Shown here in pieces: positions 25,578 to 35,693 of a stretch of DNA of 41,364 nt. The stretch lies in NCBI GenBank assembly GCA_944383955.1, contig CALWRP010000110.1:1-41364 (forward strand), read 5' to 3'. How positions within the stretch are numbered: the first letter of the stretch is position 1; every line of letters begins with the position of its first letter. The notes below the pieces were generated by a model. It searched no databases, was not told the origin of the DNA, and saw only the letters and a list, made by a program, of their open reading frames with translations. The position numbers and the translations under genes are program-made. Source of the stretch: an uncultured Clostridia bacterium. GTDB lineage: Bacteria > Bacillota > Clostridia > Oscillospirales > Acutalibacteraceae.

Positions 25578-28500
25578 TACGGGAAGCGTCGGCTATGAGC
25601 ACATGGGCTATAACGTGGGCGGCATCGTCGGCAGGCAGTCCGGCTATCTGGACGGCTGCCGCAACACCGGCACGGTCCGCGGCCGCAAGGATGTGGGCGG
25701 CATCGCCGGACAGCTCGAGCCGCAGGTTACGCTGCGCTATGACGAGGACACCCTTGCCCGCCTGGGAACGGAGCTGGACACGCTGCAGTCGCTCGTGGAT
25801 CAGGCCGTCTCCCATGCCGGGACGTCCTCCGACGAGGTCTTCGACAGCCTCGACGAGCTGCACGCGGAGATCACGGCGGCAAAGGACGCGGCGCCCGCGC
25901 TCGGCGGCGCCCTGACCGACTGGGGAAACGAGAATCTGGAGGAGATCAACGACGCCTCCGCCCGCCTGGCCTGGGTGATTGATCGCTCGGAGGGCGTGCT
26001 GAACAGCATGACGGACGCCGCCGCCAGCCTGGAGGACGGCTCCGTGCGGCTCGCGCGGGCCGCCAAAAGGCGGAGGAGGCCGGCGATCTGGGCGCGGAGG
26101 CCTCGGTGCATCTGCAGCAGGCCACGCAGGAGCTCGACGGCGCAGCGGAGCTGTGGGAGAGCGCCTCCGCCCATTTCAGCAGCGCGATTCAGCTGGCGCA
26201 GGAGGCTTTGTACGGGGAGGGCGACGCCACGCTCCAGGACGTGCTCAGCGAGCTGAACGCCGCCGGGGAGGACGCGGAGAAGGCCAAGGATTCGCTCGAC
26301 AAGGCCGTAGAGCACACCGACACCGCGATTGAGGAGCTGGAGGCGATCGGAGAGCCGGTCAGCGAGGCGCTCGAGGAGCTCACACCCGCCTCGCAGTATC
26401 TGCACACGGCCCTGTCCTCGCTGGAGGACGCCTCCTCTCAGCTGGCGGATATCGCCGCGACGCTCTCCGAGGAGCCCGCCATCTCCTTCACCCCCGTCGG
26501 CAGCGGGGTGACCGGCCAGGCGGACGCGCTCGACGCGGCCCTCTCGCAGATGCTTGACACGGCCGCGCAGCTGCAGGACACCGCCTCCGCCTCGTCCGAC
26601 ACTCTGCTGGACGACCTGAGCGCCATCAACGCCCAGGCGGGCGTGATCGCCGATCTGCTTGAGCAGGGCGCCCAGGATGTGAAGGAGAGCGACGCCGCCG
26701 GCTCCTTCGAGGACGCCTCCGATCAGGAGGAGGGCGAGAGCGAGTCCGGGCGGATCAGCGGCTCTGAAAACAGCGGCGAGGTGCTCGGCGACGTGAACGT
26801 GGCCGGAATCGCGGGCTCCCTGTCCGTGGAGCTCGACTTCGACCCGGAGGACGATCTGACGAAGGACGGCACGCGGTCGCTCGATTACCAGTTCCGCACG
26901 GTCGCCGTTGTCGAGGACTGCGTCAACCGGGGCGCCGTTTCCGCGAAGAAGGACCACGCCGGCGGCGTGGTGGGCCGCATGGACCTGGGAGCCGTGCGGG
27001 CCTGCGAGAGCTACGGCAGCGTGGAGAGCACGGGCGGCGACTGCGTGGGCGGTATCGCGGGCTATTCTGCCGCGACGATCCGCGATTGCTTTGTGAAGTG
27101 CTCCCTCTCCGGCGGCGACTATATGGGCGGCGTGCTGGGGGCAGGCGGAGAGGACAGCGTGACCTCCGGCTGCTGCAGCCTGGTTGCGGTCACGCAGGCC
27201 GGGCGCTGCTTCGGCGCGATCGCGGGCACGGAGACGGGAGAATATTCCGGGAACCGCTATGTGTCGGATACGCTCGCGGGCCTGGGCGGATCAGCTATGC
27301 CGGAAAGGCGGAGCCGATCGCCTTCGCCGAGCTGGAGCAGCTCAGCGGCGTGCCCGATGAGATGACGCAGTTCACGCTCCGCTTCGTGGTGGAGGAGGAG
27401 GAAGTCAAGTCGCTCTCGTTCTCCTATGGCGATTCCTTCGGCAGCGACGTATTCCCCGATATTCCGGAGAAGGACGGCTGTTTCGCCGCCTGGGATACGG
27501 AGGATCTGACGGATCTCCGCTTTGACTGCACGGTGACGGCGACGTATACCCGCTATGTGCTGACGCTTCCCTCGCAGGAGACGCGGGGGAGCGGGCGCTC
27601 CGTCTTCCTGCTGGACGGCGATTTCGACGAGGACGCCTCCCTGACGGTCTCCGCCGTGGAGGAGCCGGAGACCGTCAACGGCAGGCAGGCCGTGGAGCAG
27701 TGGCTCCTCTCCTGCTCCGACACGGCGCAGGAGACCTATCAGGTGCGCTATCTCTCCCCGGAGGAGACGGCGGACGGCTACACCGTGTTCGTCAGGACGG
27801 ACGGGCGGTGGCAGGAGGCGGCGTGCTCCGTCTTCGGCAGCTATCTGGTGTTTTCCGTGCCCGCCGCCGAGGCGGAGATTGCCGTCGTTCCCTCCGGGAG
27901 CGGCTGGGTGCTGTGGCTCGCGATCGGGCTGGGCGTTCTGCTCGTCCTGGCGCTGGCGGCGGCCGCCGTCAGGCGGACGCGCAGGAAAAAGGCCGTGCGC
28001 GCGTCCGCCGCGCAGCCGGATGCGCAGCAGCCGGAGCAGAGCGCGAAGCCGGCGAAGAAGCGAAGAAGACGCCTGATCGTCATTCTCCTTGCAGCCGTTG
28101 TGATCCTCGCCGCGGCAGGAGCTGCGGCCGTGTGGCTTTTTGTTCCCGCGGTGGACGCGGCGGCGGTGCTGCGGGAGACGGCGGAGTCGGATTGCGCCCT
28201 GACGCTTTCCGTCGACACGGAGCTCGCGGGCGAGCTGACGCACACGGAGTGGGAGATCACGAGAGGCGAGACGGACGGCCGCGAGGTGGCCTGCGTCCGC
28301 AGCGGCGGGTTGTCCCTCCACTACACGGAGGGCGCCGTTCTGCTGGAGAACGGAAGAGCCTTTGCCCTCAGCGAGCGCTATCCCGATTATTCCCAGCTTC
28401 CGGCGCAGGCCGCGGAGCTGTTTGAGGCCGTCTCCTTCTCCACGCAGCGCAGCGGCGAGGAGACGATCTGCCGCGCAACAGCCGAGGGCGAGCGGGCGAA

Positions 28501-29374
28501 GGCTCTGCCCAGCCTCCTGCTGCCCGATCAGGCCGGCGATCTGCCGGATACGCTCAAGCTCTCGGCGGAGCTCACCACGGCGGACGGAGAGCTGGTGTCG
28601 CTCCGGTTTTCCGCGGAGGGCACCCTGACGGACGACGCGAAGACGTCCTGCTCGCTCTCCGCCGTGCTCACGCCGAACGGGACGGCACAGGCGGCCGGGC
28701 TCCCCGAGGCGGTGCAGGAGACGGTGCGCGCGGGAGCGGAGACGGACGCCGTGCTCACGGACGATCTGTTCCGCCTGGTCAGCGCGTGGACGCAGCTCAA
28801 CCAGGAGGACTCGTTCTCCGCCGATCTGAGCCTGCAGGCGCAGGGGGGCCCGCTCTCGCTCAGCGAGAAGCTGCGCTACGGGCAAACCACCGTGGACGGC
28901 CAAAGGATCGGCTGCCTGCGCGGGGATGAGCTGGCCGTCTATTTCTCGAACGGCGTCTTCTGCGACCAGAACGGCGTTCTGACGGCCGGGGAGGAGAGCG
29001 GGCTTTCCGACCGTGTGCAGCTGCTGGAGACGCTTCTCAGGCTCTGCGGAAACGGGGATTTCGCGTGCGCGGACACCGGAAACGACACCTGGCTCTATAC
29101 GCTGACGCTCGGCGGGGAGGAGCTGCGCGAGGCGGCCTGCGCCGCCGTGCCGGAGCTGGAGCAGCTGCCTGTCTCCCTGCAGGCGGGCAGCGTGCAGCTC
29201 GTGGTGAAGGACGGCTCGCTGACGGAGATGACCTTCAGCTGTGAGGGCGGGCCCGACGGCTCCGAAGAGACGGAGCCCGTCACGGTGGAGGTCAAAATGA
29301 CCCTGACGCCCGGGCGGAGCTTTGAGGCGCCGGCCGCGGTTCAAAGCAGGCTGGCAGAAAATGGAGGGACGTAA
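25578..29374 (+). pseudogene. Large GLUG-repeat surface protein, 5'-truncated and twice frameshifted
   Basis: The coding signal runs about 1265 codons in three frames. It opens without a start in GLUG-like repeats (GYNVGGIVGRQSGYLDGC, DVGGIAG), then a long helical/coiled-coil section rich in Ala, Asp and Leu, then more GGIAG-type repeats (about 26800-27150). A Gly-Ser-rich part leads to one membrane helix (about 27900-27965), a Lys/Arg-rich stretch, a second helix (about 28075-28140) and an extracellular tail of 400 residues. Frameshift 1 lies at an A4 run near 26068-26071 and frameshift 2 near 27288 (one base missing in GGCGGATC). Each single-base change would restore the frame, so sequencing or assembly error, slippage or real decay are all possible. 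The intact protein was probably a cell-surface adhesin or sensor. Confidence 0.8.
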
Positions 29375-29376
29375 AA

Positions 29377-30000
29377 ATGGGGAATCCTGTGATTTGCATT
29401 GCGCGGGAATTCGGGAGCGGCGGCCACGAGATAGCCGTCAGAACGGGGGCTGCGCTCGGCATCCGCGTGTATGAGAAGGATCTGCTGCATCTGGCGTGCA
29501 AATACGGGGAGCTTTCGGAGAAGCTGATGCAGTCCGCGGACGAGAGAGCGACCAACCCCTTCCTGTTCCGCACGGTGCACGAGGGGAATTACCATGTCGC
29601 CCGCGGCCTGCCCACCTCCGAGGTCCTCTTCCAGCTGCAGAGCCACGAGATCCGCCGGATCGCGCGGCGGGAGAGCTGCATCTTCGTGGGAAGGTGCGCC
29701 GACTTTGTGCTGCGCGACGAGCCGGTCCTGCTGCTGCGGGTCTTTGTGCGGGCCCCGGTGGAAAAGCGCGTGGAGCGCAAGATGGAGCTGGAAAGCCTGT
29801 CCCGGGAGAAGGCGGCGCGCCTGGTGCGCAGAATGGACAAGCGGCGCCGGCAGTACTACGAGGCCTATACCGGCCGGCGCTGGGGAGATCCCACCGGCTG
29901 CGACCTGTGCATCGACACCGGGGAGACGCCGCTCGACGACGCGGTGGAAGCGATCTGCGCCCGCTACCGCGAGCTGCAGAAGGGGGTCTCGCGCCCCTGA
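29377..30000 (+). CDS. Cytidylate kinase-like protein
   Basis: 207 residues. It matches the cytidylate-kinase-like family: opening ICIAREFGSGGHEIAVRTGAALG in place of a classical P-loop (GSGG), VYEKDLLHLA, then FVGRCADFVL and LVRRMDKRRRQYYEAYTGRRWGDPTGCDLCIDTG near the end. True CMP kinases have GPSGSGKST. This branch is common in gut Clostridia and its substrate is not settled. RBS GGAGG sits 8 nt before the start and the GLUG gene ends 2 bp upstream, so the two are co-transcribed. Confidence 0.88.
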   Translation: MGNPVICIAREFGSGGHEIAVRTGAALGIRVYEKDLLHLACKYGELSEKLMQSADERATNPFLFRTVHEGNYHVARGLPTSEVLFQLQSHEIRRIARRESCIFVGRCADFVLRDEPVLLLRVFVRAPVEKRVERKMELESLSREKAARLVRRMDKRRRQYYEAYTGRRWGDPTGCDLCIDTGETPLDDAVEAICARYRELQKGVSRP

Positions 30001-30130
30001 GGCCGGGCCTGTGCCCCGCCCGCGGCCTGCTTCCCTGCGGAACACGCCGCGCCGCGGCCCGCTCTTCGCCCTGCGGAGACATCCGCGGAAAAAGATGGAG
30101 ATCCCTCCCCTTCCTTTTTGCCCGCAAGTG

Positions 30131-30139
30131 TGGTAGAAT
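30131..30139 (+). promoter_or_regulatory. Extended -10 promoter for the MFS gene
   Basis: TGG-TAGAAT (30131-30139) provides the TGn extension. The -35 region (TTCCTT, 17 bp upstream) is weak. Confidence 0.5.
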
Positions 30140-30181
30140 AGGCGGGAAATCAGAAGAAAAAGAGGATGGGGAGAACAAGGT

Positions 30182-31456
30182 ATGAACGCAAAGGCAGGAC
30201 TCAGGAAACTCAGGGAGCACCCTCTCATTCAGGTGCTGGCCGACAACGGCGGCAACCCGCGCACGCTGGTGCTGATAGAGCCGCTGTGGGGCATTCCCTA
30301 TAATCTCATCGCGCCGTTTGCCACGCTCTATATGTACACCCAGGGCGTCACCGATGTGCAGATCGGCCTCATTCTCTCCGTCACCATGGTGGTGCAGGTG
30401 TTTTTCTCTTTCTTCGGCGGCATTCTGGCCGACAAGCTGGGGCGCAAATTCACCACCATGCTCGGCGATTTCTTCGGCTGGGCGATGGCCTGCCTGGTGT
30501 GGTCGATCTCCAACAACTTCTGGCTGTTTCTCGCCGCCGCCGTGCTCAACTGCTTTGAGCAGATCAACCAGACGGCGTGGTACTGCCTGCTGATCGAGGA
30601 CGCCCACCCGAAGGATCTCGTGGGGATCTACACCTGGGTGAACATCGGCGGTCTGGTTGCCGTCTTTTTCGCGCCGATCTCCGGCCTCTTCGTCAGCTCG
30701 CACTCGGTGGTGCCGGTCGTGCGGGTGCTGTATTTCCTCTTCTCGCTGACGATGATCACCAAGACGCTCATCACCTTCAAATTCTGCCGCGAGACAAAGC
30801 AGGGCAGGATCCGCCGCGCGGAGACGAAAAACGTCTCCCTGGCGCACATGCTCGGCGAGTACCGCCATCTGATCCCCAGCCTGCTGCGCAACAGGGGCGT
30901 GCTCCGGGCTGTCTCCATCTCCGTCATCCTCTACATCACGAACATGGTGAGCACGAATTTCTTCAGCCTCTATGTGACGCAGCGCCTCGGTCTTTCGGAA
31001 AACCTGCTGGCGATGTTTCCGATTCTCAACGCCGTTGTGATGCTGATTTTCATGGTGGGCATCCAGCACCGCATCAGCGTCGCCCGCTTCCGCATCCCGC
31101 TGTGGATTGGCCTGGGGCTGTACGGCGCGGCCGTTCTGCTGCTGATCTTCTCTCCGGCCGATCAAATCCTCTTTGTGCTGCTCTATGTCTTTTTGGCCGC
31201 GGTGGCCGCCGCGCTGATCAATCCGCGCAAGGACGCGCTCCTGCAGCTCAACCTGGATACGCAGGAACGGGCGCGCCTGAACGCGCTGATCATGGCCTCC
31301 ACGGTCGCCCTCTCCTCGCCCTTCGGCTATCTGGCCGGCCTTCTCTCCAGCATCGATCGCCGCCTGCCCTTCGTCTTTTCCCTGGCGCTGTTCGCCGCGG
31401 CGATGCTCATCGTCTGCCGTGTGCAGGAGCCGCAGGTGGAGGAGCAGGGGGAGTGA
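30182..31456 (+). CDS. Major facilitator superfamily transporter
   Basis: 424 residues and about twelve membrane helices. Family signs include the GGILADKLGRK loop between helices 2 and 3 (residues about 78-88) and the symmetric charged loop after helix 6. No substrate signature is visible. Homologues in Clostridia are annotated only as MFS permease or as drug exporters. The start ATG follows GGGGAG. It stands alone, with a hairpin after it and an independent promoter for the next gene. The N-terminal 20 residues are cytosolic and basic. Confidence 0.87.
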   Translation: MNAKAGLRKLREHPLIQVLADNGGNPRTLVLIEPLWGIPYNLIAPFATLYMYTQGVTDVQIGLILSVTMVVQVFFSFFGGILADKLGRKFTTMLGDFFGWAMACLVWSISNNFWLFLAAAVLNCFEQINQTAWYCLLIEDAHPKDLVGIYTWVNIGGLVAVFFAPISGLFVSSHSVVPVVRVLYFLFSLTMITKTLITFKFCRETKQGRIRRAETKNVSLAHMLGEYRHLIPSLLRNRGVLRAVSISVILYITNMVSTNFFSLYVTQRLGLSENLLAMFPILNAVVMLIFMVGIQHRISVARFRIPLWIGLGLYGAAVLLLIFSPADQILFVLLYVFLAAVAAALINPRKDALLQLNLDTQERARLNALIMASTVALSSPFGYLAGLLSSIDRRLPFVFSLALFAAAMLIVCRVQEPQVEEQGE

Positions 31457-31474
31457 GCGCTTGCCCGCAAGCTC

Positions 31475-31507
31475 AGCGGCCCTCCCCGGGTTTCGGGAAG
31501 GGCCGCT
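31475..31507 (+). terminator. Hairpin after the MFS gene
   Basis: Perfect 9-bp arms AGCGGCCCT / AGGGCCGCT with an inner CCC/GGG pairing. Only a weak T-rich tail follows. Its last base is the first base of the next promoter's -35. Confidence 0.6.
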
Positions 31508-31535
31508 TGCACTTTGCCGCAAAAGCGTGTATGCT
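31507..31535 (+). promoter_or_regulatory. Promoter for the YunG-like gene
   Basis: TTGCAC (31507-31512), 17-bp spacer, TATGCT (31530-31535). Confidence 0.65.
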
Positions 31536-31597
31536 GTTTTTACACGAGCCTGCGCGGGAGAAACGGCGCCCGCGCGGCAGACGGAAGGAGGCATCCC

Positions 31598-32050
31598 ATG
31601 AAAACCTATCGCTTCTACGGCTGGGAGCAGGCAGACGTTCCCGCGCGCACGGACGCGTACCGCGGCATCCGCACGCCCCTCGATCTCTATGACGCGCTCT
31701 CTGCGGGCCTTTGGCGCGCCGAGACGTGCGCCCCGCGCCTCAGGGACGGCTGGACGCCGGAAAACAGAACCCTCGGCCAGTGCTCCATCACCGCCTTTCT
31801 CGCGCAGGATATCTTCGGCGGAAGGGTGTATGGTATCCGCCGCCCGGACGGCAACTACCATTGCTACAACGTGGTGGACGGCCACGTCTTTGATCTGACC
31901 AGCGAGCAGTTCGGGGACGAAAAGCTTTCCTATGCGGACAATCCCGAGCAGCTCAGGGAGACGCATTTCGCCAAGGAGGAAAAACGCCTGCGCTATGAGC
32001 TGCTGCGCCGCCTGCTGGCCGAGCGGTGCGCAGGGGAGAGCCGCGGCTGA
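31598..32050 (+). CDS. YunG-like family protein of unknown function
   Basis: 150 residues from ATG 31598 behind AAGGAGG. The central block GQCSITAFLAQDIFGGRVYGIRRPDGNYHCYNVVDGHVFDLTSEQFGD matches the YunG-type proteins of Firmicutes. Its Cys, His (HCYN) and Asp (VFDLT) recall a Cys-His-Asp papain/transglutaminase-like triad. A peptidase or amidase activity is therefore possible, but this is inference. There are no signal or membrane segments. It converges with the fucosidase gene and shares a terminator with it. Confidence 0.82.
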   Translation: MKTYRFYGWEQADVPARTDAYRGIRTPLDLYDALSAGLWRAETCAPRLRDGWTPENRTLGQCSITAFLAQDIFGGRVYGIRRPDGNYHCYNVVDGHVFDLTSEQFGDEKLSYADNPEQLRETHFAKEEKRLRYELLRRLLAERCAGESRG

Positions 32051-32068
32051 GGCGCGGACACGAAACAC

Positions 32069-32112
32069 AAAATCCCGGACGAGGGCGGCGTGCGCCCTCG
32101 TCCGGGATTTTT
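32069..32112. terminator. Shared bidirectional terminator
   Basis: AAAATCCCGGACGAGGGC pairs with GCCCTCGTCCGGGATTTTT over 18 bp around a short GC loop, between the convergent YunG-like and GH95 genes. Confidence 0.96.
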
Positions 32113-32131
32113 GCGCTTTGGAGGGAGAGGC

Positions 32132-34360
32132 TTATTCCTCCTGCAGCTGTGTCACGCGGCCGTCCTCCCAGGAGAAGCTGACGGATTTGCCGCCCTTGAT
32201 CCGCAGCCCGCGCACACTGCCGCTCTTCCACGCGGCAGGCAGGGCGGGGAGCAACTCCGGCCCGGAGGAGGCGCACTGCAGCAGCATCTCGCTGATGCCC
32301 GCGGTGACGCCGAAATTGCCGTCGATCTGGAACGGCGGATGCGCGTCGAGCAGGTTGGCGTAGAGGCCGCCGCCTCCGCCGTAGGCGGTGGCGGTGCGCT
32401 CGACGAGGCGCATGGCCTTATCCAGGCAGTCCTTGGCCTCCTCGCCGTTTTTCAGGCGGGCCCAGACGTTGATCTTCCACGCGATGCCCCAGCCGGTGGC
32501 GTCGTTGCCGCGCAGCCGCATGAGGCGCTCGGCCGCCGCGAGCCACGCGGGGGTGGAGGCGTCGATCGAACAGCCGGGATAGACGCCGTAGAGCGGGGAA
32601 AGGTGGCGGTGCAGCGGCTCCGGCTCCTCGAACTCGCGGCTCCATTCGAGCAGCTGGCCCTTCGAGCCGACGGCATAGCCCCTGAGCTGTGAGAGCGCGC
32701 TCTCCATCTCCTCGGCGAGCTCCAGATCCTCCCCCAGCAGACGCGCGGCCTGCACGCAGCTCGAGAGCAGGTCCATGGTGATGGCCACGTCGACGGCGCA
32801 GTTTTCAGACAGGCAGCAGACGGCCCCGTCGAGACGGTAGCGGTTTTCGGGGGAGGTGGACATCGGCGTGATGAGGCCGTCCTCCGAGGGCTGCAGGCGG
32901 TCGAGGAGGAACAGGCCCGCGCCGCGCAGCGTGGGCCAGTGGCGGCGCAGGAAATCGAGGTCGCCCGTGTATTCGTAGTGCTGCCACAGGTCGCGGGCCA
33001 GCCATGCCCCGCTCGAGCTCCAGTAGGCCCAGCCCACGGATTCGTCGGTGGGGTTCGGCCCGCCCACGGGCTCGGAGAGGCGCCAGATATCGCTGTTGTG
33101 GTGCGAGCACCAGCCGCGGCAGCGGTAGAGGCGGGAGGCTGTCTCCCGGCCGTTCTGCGCCAGTCCCTCGATGAAGTCGAAGAGAGGCTCATGGCACTCC
33201 GGCAGGGCGCACGATTCCACAGGCCAGTAGTTCATCTCGGTGTTGATGTTGATGGTGTAGTTCGAGCTCCAGGGGGCGCGCAGCTGCTCGTTCCAGATGC
33301 CCTGCAGGTTGGAGGCCTGCGAGCCGGGCCGCGAGCTGGCAATCGTCAGATAGCGGCCATAGTCGAACAGCAGCGCGGCCAGGCCGTTGTCGGCGTGGTC
33401 CTGCTCGTTGGCGCGCAGGCGCTCGTCCGTGGGCAGCTGGGAGCGGTCCTCCCCGCCGAGCGTCAGGCTGACGCGGTCGAAGAGGGCGCGGTGATCCTGC
33501 GTGTGGCGGCTGCGCAGCTCGTCATAGGGCAGCGCGGCCGCGCTGCGCACGGCGTTCAGGCAGACGGCCAGCGGGTCCACGCGGCTCTCCCGCGGCTGGC
33601 GGTCGAAGCCCTCGAAGTTTGTGGCGACGGAGACGAGGAGCAGAAAATCGCTGGACTCGACGGCGATCCGTCCCTCCTCAACGCGGCAGGAGCCCTCGAG
33701 CGCGACGGGCAGCACGGCGACGGCATACGACAGCGCGCGGTTGTCGTCGAAGGGATCATAGCGAATGGGGTCCTCGCTCTTGAAATAGGAGGGCGCGGAG
33801 TAGACCGGCGCGATGGAGCGAAACGCGAGCACGCCGTCCGCCTGCGCCGGACGCGAGGGATGCGGCAGCTCCAGCGAGACGGAGGCCTGCATCGCGCCCC
33901 CCTGCGAGGTGCAGCGCACCGCGAGCACCCGGTCCGGGAAGGAGCAGAACGCCTCCCGGCGGAAGGAGACGCCGCCGGCGCGGTACTCCGTCACAGCCAC
34001 GGCCTCCTCCAGATTCAGGCTTCTGCGGTAGTCCTCCGGCTCGCCCGCGGCGGAGAACGCAATCCACAGGTTACCCGCCGGCTGGTAAGCTGCCGACCAG
34101 TCCGAGAGGCATTTTTCCCAGAGCGCGTGCTCCGCCCCTCTCACGTCTCCGGCGCGCAGCAGGCGCTCTCCCTCGCGAACATCCTCCCAGGTGCCGCGCG
34201 CGCTGCCTGCTCCCGGATACCCCGACCACAGGGTGTCCTCGTTGAGCGAGAGCTTTTCACGCCCGACGCCGCCGTAGACCATTGCGCCGAGGCTTCCGTT
34301 GCCGATGGGCAGCGCCTCCCCGAAATCGGAGGCCTCCCGCCTGTACCACAGTTCTTTCAT
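32132..34360 (-). CDS. Glycoside hydrolase family 95 (alpha-L-fucosidase/galactosidase)
   Basis: 742 residues from ATG 34360. The ATG 9 bases earlier directly abuts the AAAGG site and is less likely. N-terminal beta-domain: ALPIGNGSLGAMVYGGVGREKLSLNEDTLWSGYPG. The (alpha/alpha)6 barrel carries the family's residues: the Asn pair in NININTEMNYWP, the Glu in STSPENRY, and the Asp in HPPFQIDGNFG. GH95 enzymes are inverting and release alpha-1,2-fucose (or L-galactose) from host glycans, milk oligosaccharides or plant xyloglucan. No signal peptide is present, so it would act on imported oligosaccharides. No transporter lies adjacent. Promoter at 34537-34565. Confidence 0.95.
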   Translation of the reverse strand: MKELWYRREASDFGEALPIGNGSLGAMVYGGVGREKLSLNEDTLWSGYPGAGSARGTWEDVREGERLLRAGDVRGAEHALWEKCLSDWSAAYQPAGNLWIAFSAAGEPEDYRRSLNLEEAVAVTEYRAGGVSFRREAFCSFPDRVLAVRCTSQGGAMQASVSLELPHPSRPAQADGVLAFRSIAPVYSAPSYFKSEDPIRYDPFDDNRALSYAVAVLPVALEGSCRVEEGRIAVESSDFLLLVSVATNFEGFDRQPRESRVDPLAVCLNAVRSAAALPYDELRSRHTQDHRALFDRVSLTLGGEDRSQLPTDERLRANEQDHADNGLAALLFDYGRYLTIASSRPGSQASNLQGIWNEQLRAPWSSNYTININTEMNYWPVESCALPECHEPLFDFIEGLAQNGRETASRLYRCRGWCSHHNSDIWRLSEPVGGPNPTDESVGWAYWSSSGAWLARDLWQHYEYTGDLDFLRRHWPTLRGAGLFLLDRLQPSEDGLITPMSTSPENRYRLDGAVCCLSENCAVDVAITMDLLSSCVQAARLLGEDLELAEEMESALSQLRGYAVGSKGQLLEWSREFEEPEPLHRHLSPLYGVYPGCSIDASTPAWLAAAERLMRLRGNDATGWGIAWKINVWARLKNGEEAKDCLDKAMRLVERTATAYGGGGGLYANLLDAHPPFQIDGNFGVTAGISEMLLQCASSGPELLPALPAAWKSGSVRGLRIKGGKSVSFSWEDGRVTQLQEE

Positions 34361-34536
34361 GGTGTCCATCCTTTCTGCGCGGGCGGCCGGTCCCGGTTGG
34401 CCCGAGGCTCCCGCCTTGCCGCCGCGCTTTCCTTTTTTCGCGCCTGCCGCCCGGAAAAAGGCTTTCTCCGGAGCGCGGCGCTCTCCTCCCGCGGCCCGAG
34501 GCGGGCCGCGCGGTTCCGCTGGTTTTGTACACTCCT

Positions 34537-34565
34537 ACTATAAAAGATTTTCCATATCCTCACAA
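34537..34565 (-). promoter_or_regulatory. Promoter for the GH95 gene
   Basis: Minus strand TTGTGA (34565-34560), 17-bp spacer, TATAGT (34542-34537). The 170-bp leader from here to the start codon is GC-rich with no recognised element. Confidence 0.7.
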
Positions 34566-34698
34566 GGGAAATTTCGGAAAATATCGGATAAAAATGCGAT
34601 CCGGGCACTCGTCCTGTCCGGGGAGGTGTGCCCTTTCGCCGGCGTTCCCGGCCGGCCGCCGGAGGGGCCGGGCGCGCAGGAGAGAGGACGCGCGCAGC

Positions 34699-34741
34699 AA
34701 AAGCGGCGCCCCCCTGCTTGGAACAGGAGGGCGCCGCTTTT
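34699..34741 (-). terminator. Terminator after the DUF378 gene
   Basis: AAAAGCGGCGCCC pairs with GGGCGCCGCTTTT. It lies 14 bp past the stop codon. Confidence 0.92.
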
Positions 34742-34754
34742 GCCGGATATCCGG

Positions 34755-34970
34755 CTACATGGTTGTGTGCGCGGTTTCCGTGGTATCGCGGAACAGCAGC
34801 GAAACGCACCACAGAGCCGAAATCGCCACCAGGGTGTAGACGACGCGGCTGAGAATGGCGGCCTGGCCGCCGAAGATCCACGCCACAAGATCAAACTGGA
34901 AAATGCCGACAAGGCCCCAGTTGACGCCGCCGATGATCAGCAGCAGGAGCGCTATCTTGTCGATGATCAT
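34755..34970 (-). CDS. DUF378 family small membrane protein
   Basis: 71 residues from ATG 34970. The ATG at 34979 touches the AGAGAGG site and leaves no spacing, while 34970 gives 9 nt. Two membrane helices, the first with the family hallmark LLIIGGVNWGLVG, the second ILSRVVYTLVAISALW. Function unknown. The family is small and widespread in bacteria. Confidence 0.92.
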   Translation of the reverse strand: MIIDKIALLLLIIGGVNWGLVGIFQFDLVAWIFGGQAAILSRVVYTLVAISALWCVSLLFRDTTETAHTTM

Positions 34971-35144
34971 ACGCTTCATCCTCTCTTTGTTTGCATTGGA
35001 AAACGAGGACGTTCGTTAGTGTGGACGCTTTGCGCGCCAATATGCGTTTTCCGGCAAAAAAATGAAACGAAAGGATGCTTCCGCGCGTTTTGCGATTTGC
35101 GGCGGGGCGCCGCGGCCTCCCCGGCTTCCGGGGAGGAAGGCGAA

Positions 35145-35516
35145 TCAGCCGTCCTCCCGCGGCAGCCAGTTGAGATCGGCAAGGCTGTCGAGCGTGTCCT
35201 GCGGCAGATCGGAAAGCGCGCCCTCCTCGAGCAGCGTCACGCCCCAGGCGTCCATCTGCGCCGGGTAGCTTTCGCGGATCGCGCCGTCCGTCAGCACCTC
35301 GATGCGGTCGCCGCAGGAGAGGCCCTCGAAGAGCGCGCTGTCTCCGCTGCGGTTTTGCAGCACGATCGGCTCGTTGTGCTCCTCCTCAATCAGAAGAACG
35401 GTTCCGTTTTCCTCCACAAAGCAGAGCCCCTGCATCGCGACGCGCTCCTCCCCGGGCGCGCAGCCCGCGGGGAGCAGAAGCAGGGCCGCCGCCAGCCCCC
35501 AAAACGCCTTTTTCAT
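35145..35516 (-). CDS. Small secreted lipoprotein of unknown function
   Basis: 123 residues from ATG 35516 behind GGGAGGTG. Signal peptide MKKAFWGLAAALLLLPAGC with a lipobox (PAGC) at Cys19. The mature part is a small beta-rich domain (VLLIEEEHNEPIVLQNRSGDSALFEGLSCGDRIEVLTDG), resembling OB-like or DUF3221-type lipoproteins, but I cannot name the family. The open frame upstream of 35516 is not used. Confidence 0.75.
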   Translation of the reverse strand: MKKAFWGLAAALLLLPAGCAPGEERVAMQGLCFVEENGTVLLIEEEHNEPIVLQNRSGDSALFEGLSCGDRIEVLTDGAIRESYPAQMDAWGVTLLEEGALSDLPQDTLDSLADLNWLPREDG

Positions 35517-35658
35517 GCTCCGCACCTCCCTTCTCTCCCGTTCGTTCCGGAACGGCTTGTCTCTAAATCCAATACCGGCCGGCGGGCGAAAATGTGACAA
35601 GGGGATGTCGGCTGCAAGCACGCGGACGCCTCTGCGCCTTCTCCTTCCTCTTTTCATC

Positions 35659-35687
35659 TTGACATTCCGGCTCTTCCGCAGTATAAT
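35659..35687 (+). promoter_or_regulatory. Consensus promoter of the ilv operon
   Basis: TTGACA (35659-35664), 17-bp spacer, TATAAT (35682-35687). Both boxes are perfect. Confidence 0.93.
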
Positions 35688-35693
35688 AAAACT

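Noticed and set aside
29438-32068. 876-codon minus-strand open frame spanning the kinase, MFS and YunG-like genes
   Set aside because: It runs across three well-supported plus-strand genes and their gaps, and has Arg/Gly/His-rich composition typical of a GC shadow.
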